Notes: generated from the letters alone by a model not told the origin. A DNA stretch of 64,000 nt from Bacillus sp. EB600 (GCF_024494385.1 NZ_JAEVLT010000025.1:1-64000); one strand, 5' to 3'. Counted from the stretch's first letter, positions 32,909 through 42,744 are shown. Program-made: numbers and translations.

Positions 32909-34987
32909 TTGAAAGCAATAAGATCCATACTATTATGGGGGGTTATTTCAGCGCTGGGTGCTGCAAGTTTTGCGGTAATAGCATTAAACAGCGGTGAAAC
33001 AATCAATGCAATTTGGCTGTTAACAGCAGCAGTTTGTACTTATGCGGTTGGCTATCGTTTTTACAGCAAATTTATTGCTCAAAAGGTTTTTCAGCTAGAT
33101 GACACTCGTAAGACGCCTGCAGAGATTCACAACGATGGGAAGGATTATGTACCAACAAACAAATATGTTCTTTTTGGGCACCACTTTGCAGCCATTGCAG
33201 GAGCCGGTCCATTGGTTGGCCCAATCCTTGCGGCACAAATGGGATATCTGCCCGGAACCATTTGGATTATCGTTGGGGTTGTTTTAGGTGGAGCCGTTCA
33301 GGATTTTATCATCCTATTTGGTTCCATGCGCAGAAATGGGAAGTCTCTTGGAGAAATGATTAAAGAAGAAATGGGCCCAATAACAGGGTTTATTTCGATG
33401 ATTGGTATTTTAGGAATTATGATTATTTTGTTAGCCGTTTTAGCATTAGTTGTCGTGAAAGCGCTAACCGGAAGCCCGTGGGGAATGTTCACGATTGCCG
33501 CTACGATTCCAATTGCAATTTTAATGGGCATATACATGCGATTTATTCGGCCGGGCCGTGTTGGTGAAGCCTCCATTATAGGTATTGTCCTATTGATGCT
33601 GGCCCTTTATTTCGGACAATATGTTTCCCAAGACCCAACCCTGGCAAAAATGTTTACTTTTAAAGGTGAAACAATTGCTATTATGTTGATTATTTACGGC
33701 TTTATTGCGTCTGTCCTCCCTGTTTGGCTGCTTCTGGCACCGCGGGATTATTTAAGTACATTCTTGAAGGTTGGTACCATACTAGCTCTTGCATTAGGAA
33801 TTGTCATTGTAGCACCAAATCTTCAAATGCCTGGACTAACAAAGTTTATTGATGGAACAGGACCTGTTTTTTCTGGAAACCTCTTTCCTTTCATATTTAT
33901 TACGATTGCCTGTGGGTCTGTCTCTGGTTTCCATGCTCTCATTTCCTCAGGGACAACACCAAAAATGATCGAGACGGAATCGCATGCTCGTCCAATTGGT
34001 TATGGGGCTATGCTGACCGAATCATTTGTCGCGGTTATGGCGATGATTGCTGCATGTGTACTTAGTCCTGGGGTTTACTTTGCAATCAATAGCCCTCCAG
34101 CTGTTATTGGTACAGATGCTATACAAGCAGCTACTACGATCACCAGCTGGGGTTTCACCGTAACACCGAATGAAATAACAACCATTGCCAAGCATGTTGG
34201 TGAACAATCGATTCTCTCTAGAACAGGTGGTGCACCAACACTTGCCATTGGAATGGCAACCATCTTCTCAAAGATCATTGGTGGAAAAGCATTAATGGCT
34301 TTCTGGTATCATTTTGCCATTCTGTTTGAAGCACTATTTATCTTGACGACAATTGACGCGGGTACTCGTGTTGGACGTTTTATGATTCAGGACCTTGTCG
34401 GGACAGCTTATAAACCATTCAAAAGAACGGAAGCATGGGTTCCAAACCTGATTGCAACCGCTCTTTGCGTGAGTTTCTGGGGATACTTTCTTTATCAGGG
34501 TGTTATCGACCCGCTCGGTGGAATCAATACATTATGGCCGTTATTTGGTATCGCGAATCAAATGCTTGCCGGTATTGCCTTGCTGCTCGGTACGACACTT
34601 CTCTTTAAAATGGGTAAAAAAGTTTACGTATGGATCACGCTGCTTCCTACCACATGGCTGTTAATCGTGACGTTAACAGCAGGCTGGCAAAAACTTTTTG
34701 ACAGTAATCCTAAGGTTGGCTTTTTATCCCACGCCAAAGTTTTCCAAACAGCGTTTAATGATGGACAAATTTTGGCACCTGCCAAAACAGCTGCACAAAT
34801 GAAGCAGGTACTTATTAATGACTATGTGGATGCTACGTTAACAGGAATATTTATGGCCGTGGTAATCATCGTACTCATTTCTGCTTTACGTATTTGGTTT
34901 AAGGTCATCACAAACCATAAACTGGCATTACATGAAGAGCCATTTGTTCCACGCGAAAATAATGGAGATGTGAAAACTTATGCTTAA
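32909..34987 (+). CDS. cstA: CstA family transporter, second copy
   Basis: The protein is about 692 residues from TTG 32909, with AGAAAGGTGG 8 nt upstream; the longer frame from 32879 overlaps the -10. The CstA signature (KDYVPTNKYVLFGHHFAAI, AGAGPLVGPILAAQMGYLPG) and FHALISSGTTPKMI are present, with about 16-18 membrane helices. It is longer than the first copy, with an extra C-terminal stretch. A YbdD-family gene overlaps its end, as in canonical cstA-ybdD and btsT-yjiX pairs. It probably imports pyruvate or peptides; why the genome keeps two is unclear. Confidence 0.92.
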   Translation: MKAIRSILLWGVISALGAASFAVIALNSGETINAIWLLTAAVCTYAVGYRFYSKFIAQKVFQLDDTRKTPAEIHNDGKDYVPTNKYVLFGHHFAAIAGAGPLVGPILAAQMGYLPGTIWIIVGVVLGGAVQDFIILFGSMRRNGKSLGEMIKEEMGPITGFISMIGILGIMIILLAVLALVVVKALTGSPWGMFTIAATIPIAILMGIYMRFIRPGRVGEASIIGIVLLMLALYFGQYVSQDPTLAKMFTFKGETIAIMLIIYGFIASVLPVWLLLAPRDYLSTFLKVGTILALALGIVIVAPNLQMPGLTKFIDGTGPVFSGNLFPFIFITIACGSVSGFHALISSGTTPKMIETESHARPIGYGAMLTESFVAVMAMIAACVLSPGVYFAINSPPAVIGTDAIQAATTITSWGFTVTPNEITTIAKHVGEQSILSRTGGAPTLAIGMATIFSKIIGGKALMAFWYHFAILFEALFILTTIDAGTRVGRFMIQDLVGTAYKPFKRTEAWVPNLIATALCVSFWGYFLYQGVIDPLGGINTLWPLFGIANQMLAGIALLLGTTLLFKMGKKVYVWITLLPTTWLLIVTLTAGWQKLFDSNPKVGFLSHAKVFQTAFNDGQILAPAKTAAQMKQVLINDYVDATLTGIFMAVVIIVLISALRIWFKVITNHKLALHEEPFVPRENNGDVKTYA

Positions 34988-35183
34988 AAAACTAAAAGTT
35001 ATCTTACACTATCGGAAACAATTTATAAGCCTGCTTGTTGGAGTGCCAAGCTATGAAAAATATGTGGAGCATATGGACACTCATCATCCTGGTGAGCCTA
35101 TTCAATCAAGGAAAGAATTCTTTTGTGAAGCCCAGGAAACACGTTATAATTCAAAAGATGGGAGAGTTTCAAGGTGTTGCTGA
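34980..35183 (+). CDS. YbdD/YjiX family small protein
   Basis: The 67-residue protein has the family pattern VGVPSYEKYVEHMDTHHPGEP and the conserved C-terminal SRCC. It overlaps the second cstA by 8 bp, so translation is coupled. YbdD/YjiX proteins are obligate partners of CstA-type pyruvate carriers; the mechanism is not established. Confidence 0.92.
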   Translation: MLKKLKVILHYRKQFISLLVGVPSYEKYVEHMDTHHPGEPIQSRKEFFCEAQETRYNSKDGRVSRCC

Positions 35184-35224
35184 TTAGAAAAATAGCAACG
35201 GTAGAATAATAGCATTACGGTTTT

Positions 35225-35260
35225 AAAAAATGCTTGGAAAAAATTCCAAGCGTTTTTTCT
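35225..35260 (+). terminator. Terminator of the cstA-ybdD unit
   Basis: TGCTTGGAA and TTCCAAGCG form a stem with an A-rich loop, followed by TTTTTTC. It lies 42 bp past the ybdD stop. Confidence 0.85.
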
Positions 35261-35316
35261 TTTAAAATCCGCCACCTTGGACCGTCCCCCCTTATTAAAT
35301 TCCATTTATTCAGAAA

Positions 35317-37212
35317 ATCGAGTAGGAGGCTAATCATTATTTGATTAGCCGACCTCTCACACCACCGTGCGTACGGTTCCGTACACGGCGGTTCTAAAGT
35401 TTACAGTCTTACGGACAAATAATACTCAAGAAAACTAACGTATTTCGCTTTTCGGAAGAGTTCGTTTGTCAGGGTTTTATCCAAGATATAGCTACCAGCG
35501 ATTCGCCAGTAGCCTTTTCTTGTGTTCGCCCATTCCCATGCTTTTCTTTCACTGGCTCCCAATTTTCTGAGCCAATAATAGCGGGTGCGAATCTTCTTCC
35601 AGCGTTTCCAAGTTACCATTCGCATTCGTCTTCGGGTCCATTGGTCCATTTTTGCCATGAGTTTCTTCATGTCAGCTAGTTTGTAGTAATTGACCCAACC
35701 GCGAATCGTTTGGTTCAGTCTTTCCTTTCTCTTTTCAATACTCATTCCATTACTTCGTCCTGTTAAAAGGCGGATTTTGTCTTTTAACTTCTGAACACCC
35801 TTCGGGTGTACCCTTAGACGGCATTTTCTTTTGTAGAAATAAAATCCATAACTTAGAAACTTTATGTTCCGTATATGTGTGATTTCTGTTTTCTCTTGAT
35901 TGACTTTCAGCCGTAATCTTCCTTCTATGAATGGGAGGATGTGCTGATAGGTTCTTTCACAGCTTCTTTTGCTTTTGCAGAAAATGACGATATCATCGGC
36001 ATATCGGACAAATCGATGATTCCTTGATTCCAGCTCCTTGTCCAATTCATTTAACATAATATTAGCCAGGAGTGGACTTAATGGTCCACCTTGCGGTACT
36101 CCGAAATCATTCGTTGTCTTTACACCCTTTTCCATAATTCCTGCGTTAAGAAACTTGTGGATTAAAGAAATAACGCGGCCGTCGTGGATGGTATTGCCAA
36201 GTATTTGTATGAGTTTGCTATGATCAACCGTGTCAAAATATTGTGCTAAGTCCAGATCTATCCCATTATGGTATCCTTCATTTGCATTCTTCTGACATGC
36301 TAGAAGTGCATCATGTGTACTTCTGTGTGGTCGAAATCCATAGCTATTGTTCGAGAATTGCCTCTCGAAGAGAGGGATTATGACTTGTGCAATGGCTTGT
36401 TGGATCATTCTGTCTACTACTGTTGGAATGCCAAGTTTTCTTGTTTTCCCATTATCTTTTGGTATTTCTACCCTTCTAACGGGTTGAGGTTTATATGTTC
36501 CCCTCCGAATGGATAGTATGAGTTCCCCCTGGTGTTCGACTAGATATCCCAGAAGTTCATCTGTTGTCATCTTATCGATACCACCTGCTCCTTTGTTCTT
36601 CTTAACCTATTTATATGCTAGTTTAAGATTATCACTGGATAGAATTCGCTCAAGCATCCATTCGTTTTGCCTGTTGCTGTTAGTGGTGTTGTTTTCAGTT
36701 ATCCTATTTAAACAGTGCCCTCTGTCATACATTTCCTGTTCCGCAGTATTTCTTTGACGATAGGTTTCTTCTTGTTTTCTGCACTTTTGTGTTCTTTTGG
36801 TAACTTTCATTGACTTCCACTTCCTTTAGTTCAGCCCTTCCTTTGATGTCTAGAGCATCTCTGTACTATGGCTTTTGCTGACTTCTCACGATAAATCTTG
36901 TTTCAACCAAGCTTCATACTCTGTTTCTGCTTGTCCGTGAGACCTCCCCGGGTAAGAGCTATAACCTTCCTCCCATGTAACTGCTGTATTTACTGTATGG
37001 AGTCCGTGCAGTATTGGACTTTGTTTTGTTGTGCAAACTCGTCCATTCCAATTCAGCCTTATATACAGTTTCTGTTCGTCAGTTCGGGATTTTGCCTCCG
37101 GCTTCCTTCAGATTCCACCTCACGGTGGACACCCTTGCCATTGGCTAACAGTTCCTACTGCCAGGCCTGTAGTGGACTTTCACCACCAAGTTATAGCCCA
37201 TGCCGGGCGCAC
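35317..37212 (-). mobile_element. Group II intron, IIC-like
   Basis: On the minus strand the element starts GTGCGCCCGGCATGGG (5' end at 37212) and continues with GTTAGCC, CAAGGGTGTCC and GGAATCTGAAGGAAGC blocks like those of the Oceanobacillus iheyensis IIC intron. The 3' end carries a domain V-like hairpin (about 35340-35398) and a domain VI-like stem (GGCTAATCA/TGATTAGCC), ending CCTACTCGAT near 35317. It lies directly after a terminator hairpin, the usual IIC target. Length is about 1.9 kb. The exact 3' boundary is uncertain by a few bases. Confidence 0.85.
35401..36810 (-). pseudogene. Intron-encoded reverse transcriptase with an amber stop
   Basis: A single frame of 469 codons encodes a group II reverse transcriptase/maturase: GIPTVVDRMIQQAIAQV, YGFRPHRSTHDALL, PQGGPLSPLLANIML, the catalytic YADD in RFVRYADDIVIF, and the GIIM maturase domain (LNQTIRGWVNYY). 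It is interrupted by TAG at 36607-36609, within LKLAYK-stop-VKKNKGAGGID, where relatives have a sense codon such as Gln. Reinitiation at ATG 36570 would make a 389-residue protein lacking the N-terminal RT0 region. No endonuclease domain is evident, as usual for IIC introns. Confidence 0.85.
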
Positions 37213-37214
37213 AC

Positions 37215-37242
37215 AAAGAAGGTACAGAAAAAATTCTGCACC
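37215..37242 (-). terminator. Terminator used as the intron insertion site
   Basis: GGTGCAGAA and TTCTGTACC pair (one G-U) around TTTT, followed on the minus strand by TTCTTTGT and then the intron 5' end at 37212. It ends the ferric-reductase-like gene. Confidence 0.7.
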
Positions 37243-37251
37243 GACTTGACG

Positions 37252-37827
37252 TTACTTTTGTTTCACACTGTTGACTTTCCCCACTTCCGGGGATTGACGT
37301 AATACTAGTGATTCCATGCAGCGAAGGAAAGCTAAAACAAGGATAAGGGTTATTCCCGCTGCATAGATGAATAATGCCCAAGACCTTGATGAATCTGTAC
37401 CGATTGCTAGACCATGAATAACCATCATCACCCAGGCAGGAATCACGGCGATATGGACTTTCTTCCACATTGCACGACCCAGTTTTTTTATAAAGAAGTC
37501 AGATGTACCAATCACCAATAAGAATAAATAAAATGAAACGGTCCCAAGTGCTGAGAAAACGGGTGCATTTTTTGCAAATAAAGGGATAAATAGCTCAGTT
37601 AATGAGTATGGTACAAACTGATCCTTCCAAATAAGTGTCATATGAAAAACAATGGTCAGCAATCCAAACCAGCCGCTCGTTTGATGATAGGAAAGCAGGA
37701 ACGCCTTCTTTTTCTTCATGATCGATAGAGAGATTAGCAGTCCAAAGGCAAGTGAGATGGTCATGAAAAAGTAAGCTAAAAATCCCGAGGCCCGAATCAG
37801 GCTCCAAACTGAAATATAGTCAGTCAT
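37252..37827 (-). CDS. Ferric-reductase-like membrane protein
   Basis: The 191-residue protein has about six membrane helices and the paired helix histidines of the ferric reductase/YedZ-like haem family (LLSYHQTSGWFGLLTIVFHM, KKVHIAVIPAWVMMVIHGLAIG, each across one helix). It probably binds two b-type haems and moves electrons across the membrane; no flavin or NAD(P)H domain is attached. A group II intron lies just past its terminator. Partner and substrate are unknown. Confidence 0.78.
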   Translation of the reverse strand: MTDYISVWSLIRASGFLAYFFMTISLAFGLLISLSIMKKKKAFLLSYHQTSGWFGLLTIVFHMTLIWKDQFVPYSLTELFIPLFAKNAPVFSALGTVSFYLFLLVIGTSDFFIKKLGRAMWKKVHIAVIPAWVMMVIHGLAIGTDSSRSWALFIYAAGITLILVLAFLRCMESLVLRQSPEVGKVNSVKQK

Positions 37828-38220
37828 AATCTGTTACTCCTTTCATATCAGAATCAACGATCTTTTGATATGAAGTTTAATCAGAGTAACTGAAATAAGA
37901 CTGAAAAAGAAATACAATGTTTGCAATTGTAAAATTGAAATTTATTTTTCAGAAAGGTGTTTGGATTTACTAAAAATAGCAAAATGTGCAAAACTCCTTG
38001 AAGATGGTGCACAACCCCACAATAATGGTGCATAACAAAAGCATGCATTGATCCGATTAGGTAAAAAAACCTCCATTTCGGCGCAATAACCTAAATCCTA
38101 TTGAATTTTTGCTAATTTGGTAACTTTACATCTAATAATCCTTTCACTTCATTAATTTTTAAATTTGGAGTATGATTCTGTTTAGGTTTACGAAATAGTT
38201 TATTGGAAAGAAGTGTTTTT
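37828..38220. other. Divergent intergenic region
   Basis: This 393-bp interval separates the ferric-reductase-like gene from the divergent MFS gene. It contains the phased TGCANAAC array (separate entry), an AGGTAAAAAAACCT palindrome at 38060-38073 and a loose GCGCAATAAC motif at 38081. No coding frame is supported. Confidence 0.5.
37987..38036. repeat. Three TGCANAAC motifs at exact 21-bp period
   Basis: TGCAAAAC (37987), TGCACAAC (38008) and TGCATAAC (38029) begin exactly 21 bp apart, with different 13-bp spacers. The array lies between divergent genes. The period equals that of the arrays at 9789 and 26919, although the motif differs. Confidence 0.75.
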
Positions 38221-39438
38221 ATGGTCAATCAACAGGAAATTGCACGTCGTAATTTACATATCATGTGGTTTGCCAATTTCTTTGTTAATTCCAGTATGAC
38301 AATGGTTCTGCCATTTCTATCATTATATATTGAAACGTTTGGACATTTTTCAGAAAAGTATGTTCAGCATTGGTCTGGATTAACCTTCGGGGTTACCTTC
38401 GTTTCCGCGTTTATCTTTTCGCCAATTTGGGGAAAAGTCGGGGACCGCTACGGAAGGAAAAGAATTCTTATTTTTTCCGGGCTGGGAATGGCATTATCCA
38501 TCTTTTTAATGGGATTTTGTCATACAGTATGGCAATTATTTACACTGCGGTTTTTCATGGGATTTTTCTCAGGCTTTATTTCTATGTCACAAGCCTTTAT
38601 TTCTACGCAAACACCAAAAAAAATCGCCGGACAAGTTCTTGGAACCTTGCAAACCGGTACGATTACCGGTGCATTACTTGGCCCAATCCTTGGCGGTGTA
38701 TTAGCTGATTCACTTGGATATTCAACAACCTTCAAATGGACTTCGATCTCCATTTTTATTTCAGCACTGCTTGTCATGCTGACAAAAGAGTATCGACTTA
38801 ACGAAAAACAAACGGCAAAATCGATTCATTCCAGCAGGGAGCTTATCAAGCATATCGCCCAAAACCCTGTTCTGTTGACAGCCTTACTCATTTCAGCACT
38901 CATTCAAATTGCTCATTTCAGCATCCAGCCGATTCTTTCGCTGTATGTAACTGAATTACATGGGAAAGCGAATATTGCCTTTTACTCTGGGATCGCTTTT
39001 TCCGTAGCTGGTTTAGGAAATTTACTGATGGCAAGAAGTTGGGGGAAAATTGCCGATACGCATGGCTACGTTAAGGTCCTTGTAATTCTTCTTTTTACAG
39101 CAGGGTTTGTCTATATGCCAGGCGCCATTGTGACAAGCTTATGGCAGCTTGTTATTATCCGGTTTCTCTTAGGAATTGCACTTGGAGGGATCGTCCCTGT
39201 CCAAATTGCTTACCTGCGCCAAGAGACCCCCATTACTATGCAAGGTGAGGTTATTGGTTATAATACTAGCCTTAGATTCTTTGGTAATATCATAGGTCCG
39301 ATGCTAGGGGGATTCGTTTCCGGGTACTTTGGCTTTTCAGCTGTATTTATTACAACAAGCACGTTACTTCTGTTGTGCGGTTGTGTTTTGCTCACCGCCA
39401 TCCTTCGTCATCAAAACTTAGTAAAACATACGATATAA
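38221..39438 (+). CDS. MFS multidrug-type transporter
   Basis: The 405-residue, 12-helix MFS protein has the loop motif GKVGDRYGRKRILIFSG near residue 65 and an internal repeat around SWGKIADTHGYVKVL. LLGPILGGVLADSLG matches antiporter motif C of drug-efflux members. The start is ATG 38221, with GGAAAGAAGTG upstream, rather than TTG 38203. It is monocistronic. Efflux is likely; the substrate is unknown. Confidence 0.85.
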   Translation: MVNQQEIARRNLHIMWFANFFVNSSMTMVLPFLSLYIETFGHFSEKYVQHWSGLTFGVTFVSAFIFSPIWGKVGDRYGRKRILIFSGLGMALSIFLMGFCHTVWQLFTLRFFMGFFSGFISMSQAFISTQTPKKIAGQVLGTLQTGTITGALLGPILGGVLADSLGYSTTFKWTSISIFISALLVMLTKEYRLNEKQTAKSIHSSRELIKHIAQNPVLLTALLISALIQIAHFSIQPILSLYVTELHGKANIAFYSGIAFSVAGLGNLLMARSWGKIADTHGYVKVLVILLFTAGFVYMPGAIVTSLWQLVIIRFLLGIALGGIVPVQIAYLRQETPITMQGEVIGYNTSLRFFGNIIGPMLGGFVSGYFGFSAVFITTSTLLLLCGCVLLTAILRHQNLVKHTI

Positions 39439-39439
39439 G

Positions 39440-39468
39440 AAAAAGGTCCGAAATCCGGGCTTTTTTCC
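39440..39468 (+). terminator. Terminator between convergent MFS and P-type ATPase genes
   Basis: GTCCG and CGGGC pair around a 5-nt loop, flanked by A-rich and TTTTTT tracts immediately after the MFS stop. Confidence 0.65.
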
Positions 39469-39507
39469 TTATTGCAGTTTCTCCCTATCTTCATTGCATC
39501 ATTCGCC

Positions 39508-41706
39508 CTAAATTTTAACCCTTTTTAATCTAAGAGAATTTAATACAACGGACAATGAACTAAAAGCCATTGCTGCTCCTGCCAGCCACGGAGCCAATAA
39601 TCCAAACATCGCAAAGGGGATCATAATAATATTATATAAAAATGCCCAAAGAAAATTTTGTTTTATATTGATAATTGTTCTTTTACTGATGTTAATTGCA
39701 TCCACAACTCGATGTAAATCACCGGTTATAACCGTTATATCCGCTGATTCAATGGCAATATCAGAACCGGTCCCTATCGCGATGCCTACATCTGCGATGG
39801 TTAATGCCGGAGCATCATTAATGCCATCGCCTACCATTACAACTTGGTTTCCTTTTTTCTGCAGATTTTGAACAATTTCGGCCTTTTCCTGCGGGGTTAT
39901 CTCTGCATACAAACTTTTTATTCCTACCTGTTTTGCTACTTCGATTGCAGTACTTCTGTTATCCCCTGTTAACATGATTACTTCTATTCCTAATTTTTTC
40001 ATTCGTGAAATTGCAGCTTGAGAAGTTGGCTTTATTTCATCAGCAACAGCAACGATTCCGGCAAAACGTGAATCAATCGACACAATCATTGCTGTTTTTC
40101 CCTCTTGTTCAAGCTTTACAACCATACTAATTGCTTCACTAGGTAAAATGAAATTATTTTTTTTAAAATATCTTGGGTTAGAAATGACAACTTTTTTTCC
40201 GTTTACCGATGCTTTGATTCCATATCCTGGGGAAAATTGAACTTTAGTCGCAGTTGGAAATTTGCGAATCTTTTTATCTGCCATTCTAACAATTGCTTTG
40301 GCGACCGGATGATCTGAAGCACTTTCCACTGCACCGATTATTTCTAAAAAAGCACTTTCGCTAAAATGTTCAAAATAGAGGTTGGTTACTTGGGGTTCGC
40401 CTTTTGTAATCGTTCCTGTTTTATCGAGGACAACAATATTGTTTTTACCAAGCAATTCAAGGAATTTGCCTTCTTTAAAAAGAATTCCCAATTGGGCGGC
40501 CCGTCCGCTTGCGACCATAACAGAAGTAGGTGTAGCCAAACCCAGTGCGCAGGGACAAGCGATAATTAATACTGCAATCACTTTTTCCAATGCTTCATGA
40601 AAATTCCCCGGCTGTAAAATGAAATACCATGCTGTAAATGTAATGGCTGAAAATAGAATAACAGCGGGTACAAAAACGGCAGTAATTTTATCTGCGATAT
40701 GTTGAATGGGAGCTTTTGAGGCCTGTGCTTCCTCCACAATCCGAATGATTTGCGACAAAGTCGTTTCAGAGTCTCTTTTTGTTACTTTAATTTTCAATAA
40801 ACCATTCTGATTGATCGTTCCAGCATAGACGAAATTTCCGATCCTTTTTTCAACCGACCTGCTTTCACCTGTTAACATCGATTCATCAATCATTGAGTTT
40901 CCTAGAATAACTTGTCCATCAACTGGAATTCGTTCGCCCGGTTTCACAACAATGACATCTCCAAGTGAAATCCTATCAATGGATATTTTGGACTCCGTCC
41001 CATTTATGTACAAGGTGGCCGTTTTGGGCTGCAATTGATACAGTTTCTTGATCGACTCCGTTGTTCTCAATTTTGTTTTTGCTTCCAGTAATTTTCCGAG
41101 TAAAATAAAGGTAATAATAAATGCACTTGTTTCATAGAACAACCCGATCGAATGAGAATGATAAGTTGAAAAAGTAAGATAATGACTGTAAAAAAAGGCG
41201 GCTGACGTGCTCAAAACCACTAAAACATCCATGTTGGCACTTCCATTTTTCAGCGCTTTCCATGAGCTTTCGTAAAATTGATAGCCGATAAAAAACTGGA
41301 TGGGGATCGTAATCGCCAGCTGAAAGAACGGGTTTAAAAAAAGTTCCGGTACTATTACAAAAGAAGTCAGCTGAAAATGAGCAAACATCGCCCATGCCAA
41401 AGGAAGGGTAAGCAGTGCTGAAAAAATAAACTTTGCTTGAAGAGTTCTCATTTCTTTTCGTTTTGCTTCATCCGATCGGGGGCTATTTTGGGTGAATTCG
41501 TTCGCCGTAAAGCCAATATGATTAATTTTATTGATGATTTCCGTAGTACTTGTCCGATCTTTATAAAACGTAACCCGTCCTTTTTCAGTTGTTAAGCTGA
41601 CGTTAACATCGACTACACCTTCCATTTTCGAAACTGCCTTTTCGATTCGCACGGAACAAGCAGCGCAATGCATTCCTTTTATCTCTAAATAGCTCGTCTC
41701 TTCCAT
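39508..41706 (-). CDS. Copper-type P-type ATPase with one HMA domain
   Basis: The 732-residue P1B ATPase has one N-terminal metal-binding domain (GMHCAACSVRIEKA), about eight membrane helices, the ion-binding CPC motif (IACPCALGLATPT), phosphorylation site DKTGTITKG, HP locus (SDHPVAKAIV) and GDGINDAPAL. ATG 41706 follows GTGGTGG. The CPC plus downstream N and MxxSS residues indicate Cu+ transport. No CsoR-type box is visible upstream, unlike the second ATPase at 48.4 kb. It is divergent from a Met/Gly-rich membrane protein gene. Import versus export is undetermined. Confidence 0.9.
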   Translation of the reverse strand: MEETSYLEIKGMHCAACSVRIEKAVSKMEGVVDVNVSLTTEKGRVTFYKDRTSTTEIINKINHIGFTANEFTQNSPRSDEAKRKEMRTLQAKFIFSALLTLPLAWAMFAHFQLTSFVIVPELFLNPFFQLAITIPIQFFIGYQFYESSWKALKNGSANMDVLVVLSTSAAFFYSHYLTFSTYHSHSIGLFYETSAFIITFILLGKLLEAKTKLRTTESIKKLYQLQPKTATLYINGTESKISIDRISLGDVIVVKPGERIPVDGQVILGNSMIDESMLTGESRSVEKRIGNFVYAGTINQNGLLKIKVTKRDSETTLSQIIRIVEEAQASKAPIQHIADKITAVFVPAVILFSAITFTAWYFILQPGNFHEALEKVIAVLIIACPCALGLATPTSVMVASGRAAQLGILFKEGKFLELLGKNNIVVLDKTGTITKGEPQVTNLYFEHFSESAFLEIIGAVESASDHPVAKAIVRMADKKIRKFPTATKVQFSPGYGIKASVNGKKVVISNPRYFKKNNFILPSEAISMVVKLEQEGKTAMIVSIDSRFAGIVAVADEIKPTSQAAISRMKKLGIEVIMLTGDNRSTAIEVAKQVGIKSLYAEITPQEKAEIVQNLQKKGNQVVMVGDGINDAPALTIADVGIAIGTGSDIAIESADITVITGDLHRVVDAINISKRTIINIKQNFLWAFLYNIIMIPFAMFGLLAPWLAGAAMAFSSLSVVLNSLRLKRVKI

Positions 41707-41861
41707 TTTTCCACCACTTTTGTTTTTTTAGATTATCATATTAATGGTAGATTTTATTTATGCGAGTTTTACAAACTAATAGTTAGGCATCACAAAAAAT
41801 GAACATGAAAACGGCTCGCCTTATCATATAAATGTAAAAGATAACTGATTCATTTGAGGAT

Positions 41862-42299
41862 GTGAAGAGACGGAAAATGTTAATTTCATTTAGTATTACA
41901 ATCATTTTTCTGATTACATGTATTGTCGTTTACTGCACTTTTTCAAATAGAACATACATTTCCCCTATGACCGGCATGATCATCAGTATGGCAAACGCAA
42001 TGATGACGAGTATGGCAATGGGGACTATTCTAGGGATCCTCGTTCCACAAAAAGATTTAACGATCCCTACGATAATATCTGTTTCAATTGGGATGATTGT
42101 AGGGTATGTAACGGGACGACCTGTTTCCCTCATTGCTTCGTTAGATGGAATAATAGCTGGGATAATGGGCGGGATGATGGGCACCATGCTTGGAATCATG
42201 CTAATGCCGACATTCACCCAGATGATGATTTTATTTATTGATGTGATCTATATATTGGTCACAGTGTTACTATTTCGTGTTATTGCTAAAACATCATGA
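41862..42299 (+). CDS. Met/Gly-rich small membrane protein
   Basis: This 140-145-residue protein has four hydrophobic helices dense in Met and Gly (NAMMTSMAMGTILG, GIMGGMMGTMLGIMLMP). The start is GTG 41862 or ATG 41877; neither has an ideal ribosome binding site. Divergence from a copper ATPase and the many Met residues suggest a copper-linked role, but no family was recognised and the glycine zipper pattern alone could be structural. Confidence 0.6.
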   Translation: MKRRKMLISFSITIIFLITCIVVYCTFSNRTYISPMTGMIISMANAMMTSMAMGTILGILVPQKDLTIPTIISVSIGMIVGYVTGRPVSLIASLDGIIAGIMGGMMGTMLGIMLMPTFTQMMILFIDVIYILVTVLLFRVIAKTS

Positions 42300-42305
42300 A
42301 AGTTT

Positions 42306-42480
42306 TCATTGCTGTACGTTCCTTTCTGCTTTAAATGAAATTTCCTTTGCTATTTCTTGTTTTTCATTTGTGATATTGATGTCCGCAATCCAATCTCCGT
42401 GCATCGGGAGTTGGACGTTTTCTTGATAAATTCCATTCCCTTATTCATGGAACAGCACCTCGATCTGGCCGTGATCAATC
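42306..42480 (-). pseudogene. Fragment of a FixH/YtkA-like exported protein
   Basis: One minus-strand frame reads KVIDHGQIEVLFHE, a TAA stop, then GNGIYQENVQLPMHGDWIAD and INITNEKQEIAKEISFKAE. VEFHE..GNGVYQ..VxLPMxGxW is typical of YtkA/FixH-type domains. The internal stop, missing signal peptide and lack of a start mark it as a remnant. Confidence 0.7.
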
Positions 42481-42580
42481 ACCTTCATGCCACGCTAGTT
42501 TTCTAATAACCATTTTCAAATCTCCACCCCCATATGACCATTTTTTGAAGAAGAAGGCGTGGAAATACAGTTATTTAGAA

Positions 42581-42617
42581 AAAGGGTGTCCCAAAAGTAG
42601 CTTTTGGAACACCCTAA
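42581..42617. terminator. Isolated terminator-like hairpin
   Basis: AGGGTGTcCCAAAAG and CTTTTGGaACACCCT pair with one mismatch around TAG. It has no gene directly upstream on either strand and may have served the decayed FixH-like gene region. Confidence 0.55.
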
Positions 42618-42744
42618 TATCCCCTGAACCGGAAATTTAAAACGTAACTTGTTTGCACAAGGAAAGCCTTTAAACACCTCTGCCCGTTAGCGGAATAACT
42701 GCCTCTTTTCCTATTTAGTTACTTTTATACCTTTATAGTAGTTT

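Noticed and set aside
36509..37302. Plus-strand ORFs of 82, 134 and 72 residues
   Set aside because: They are antisense to the group II intron RNA and its reverse transcriptase and show no start signals.
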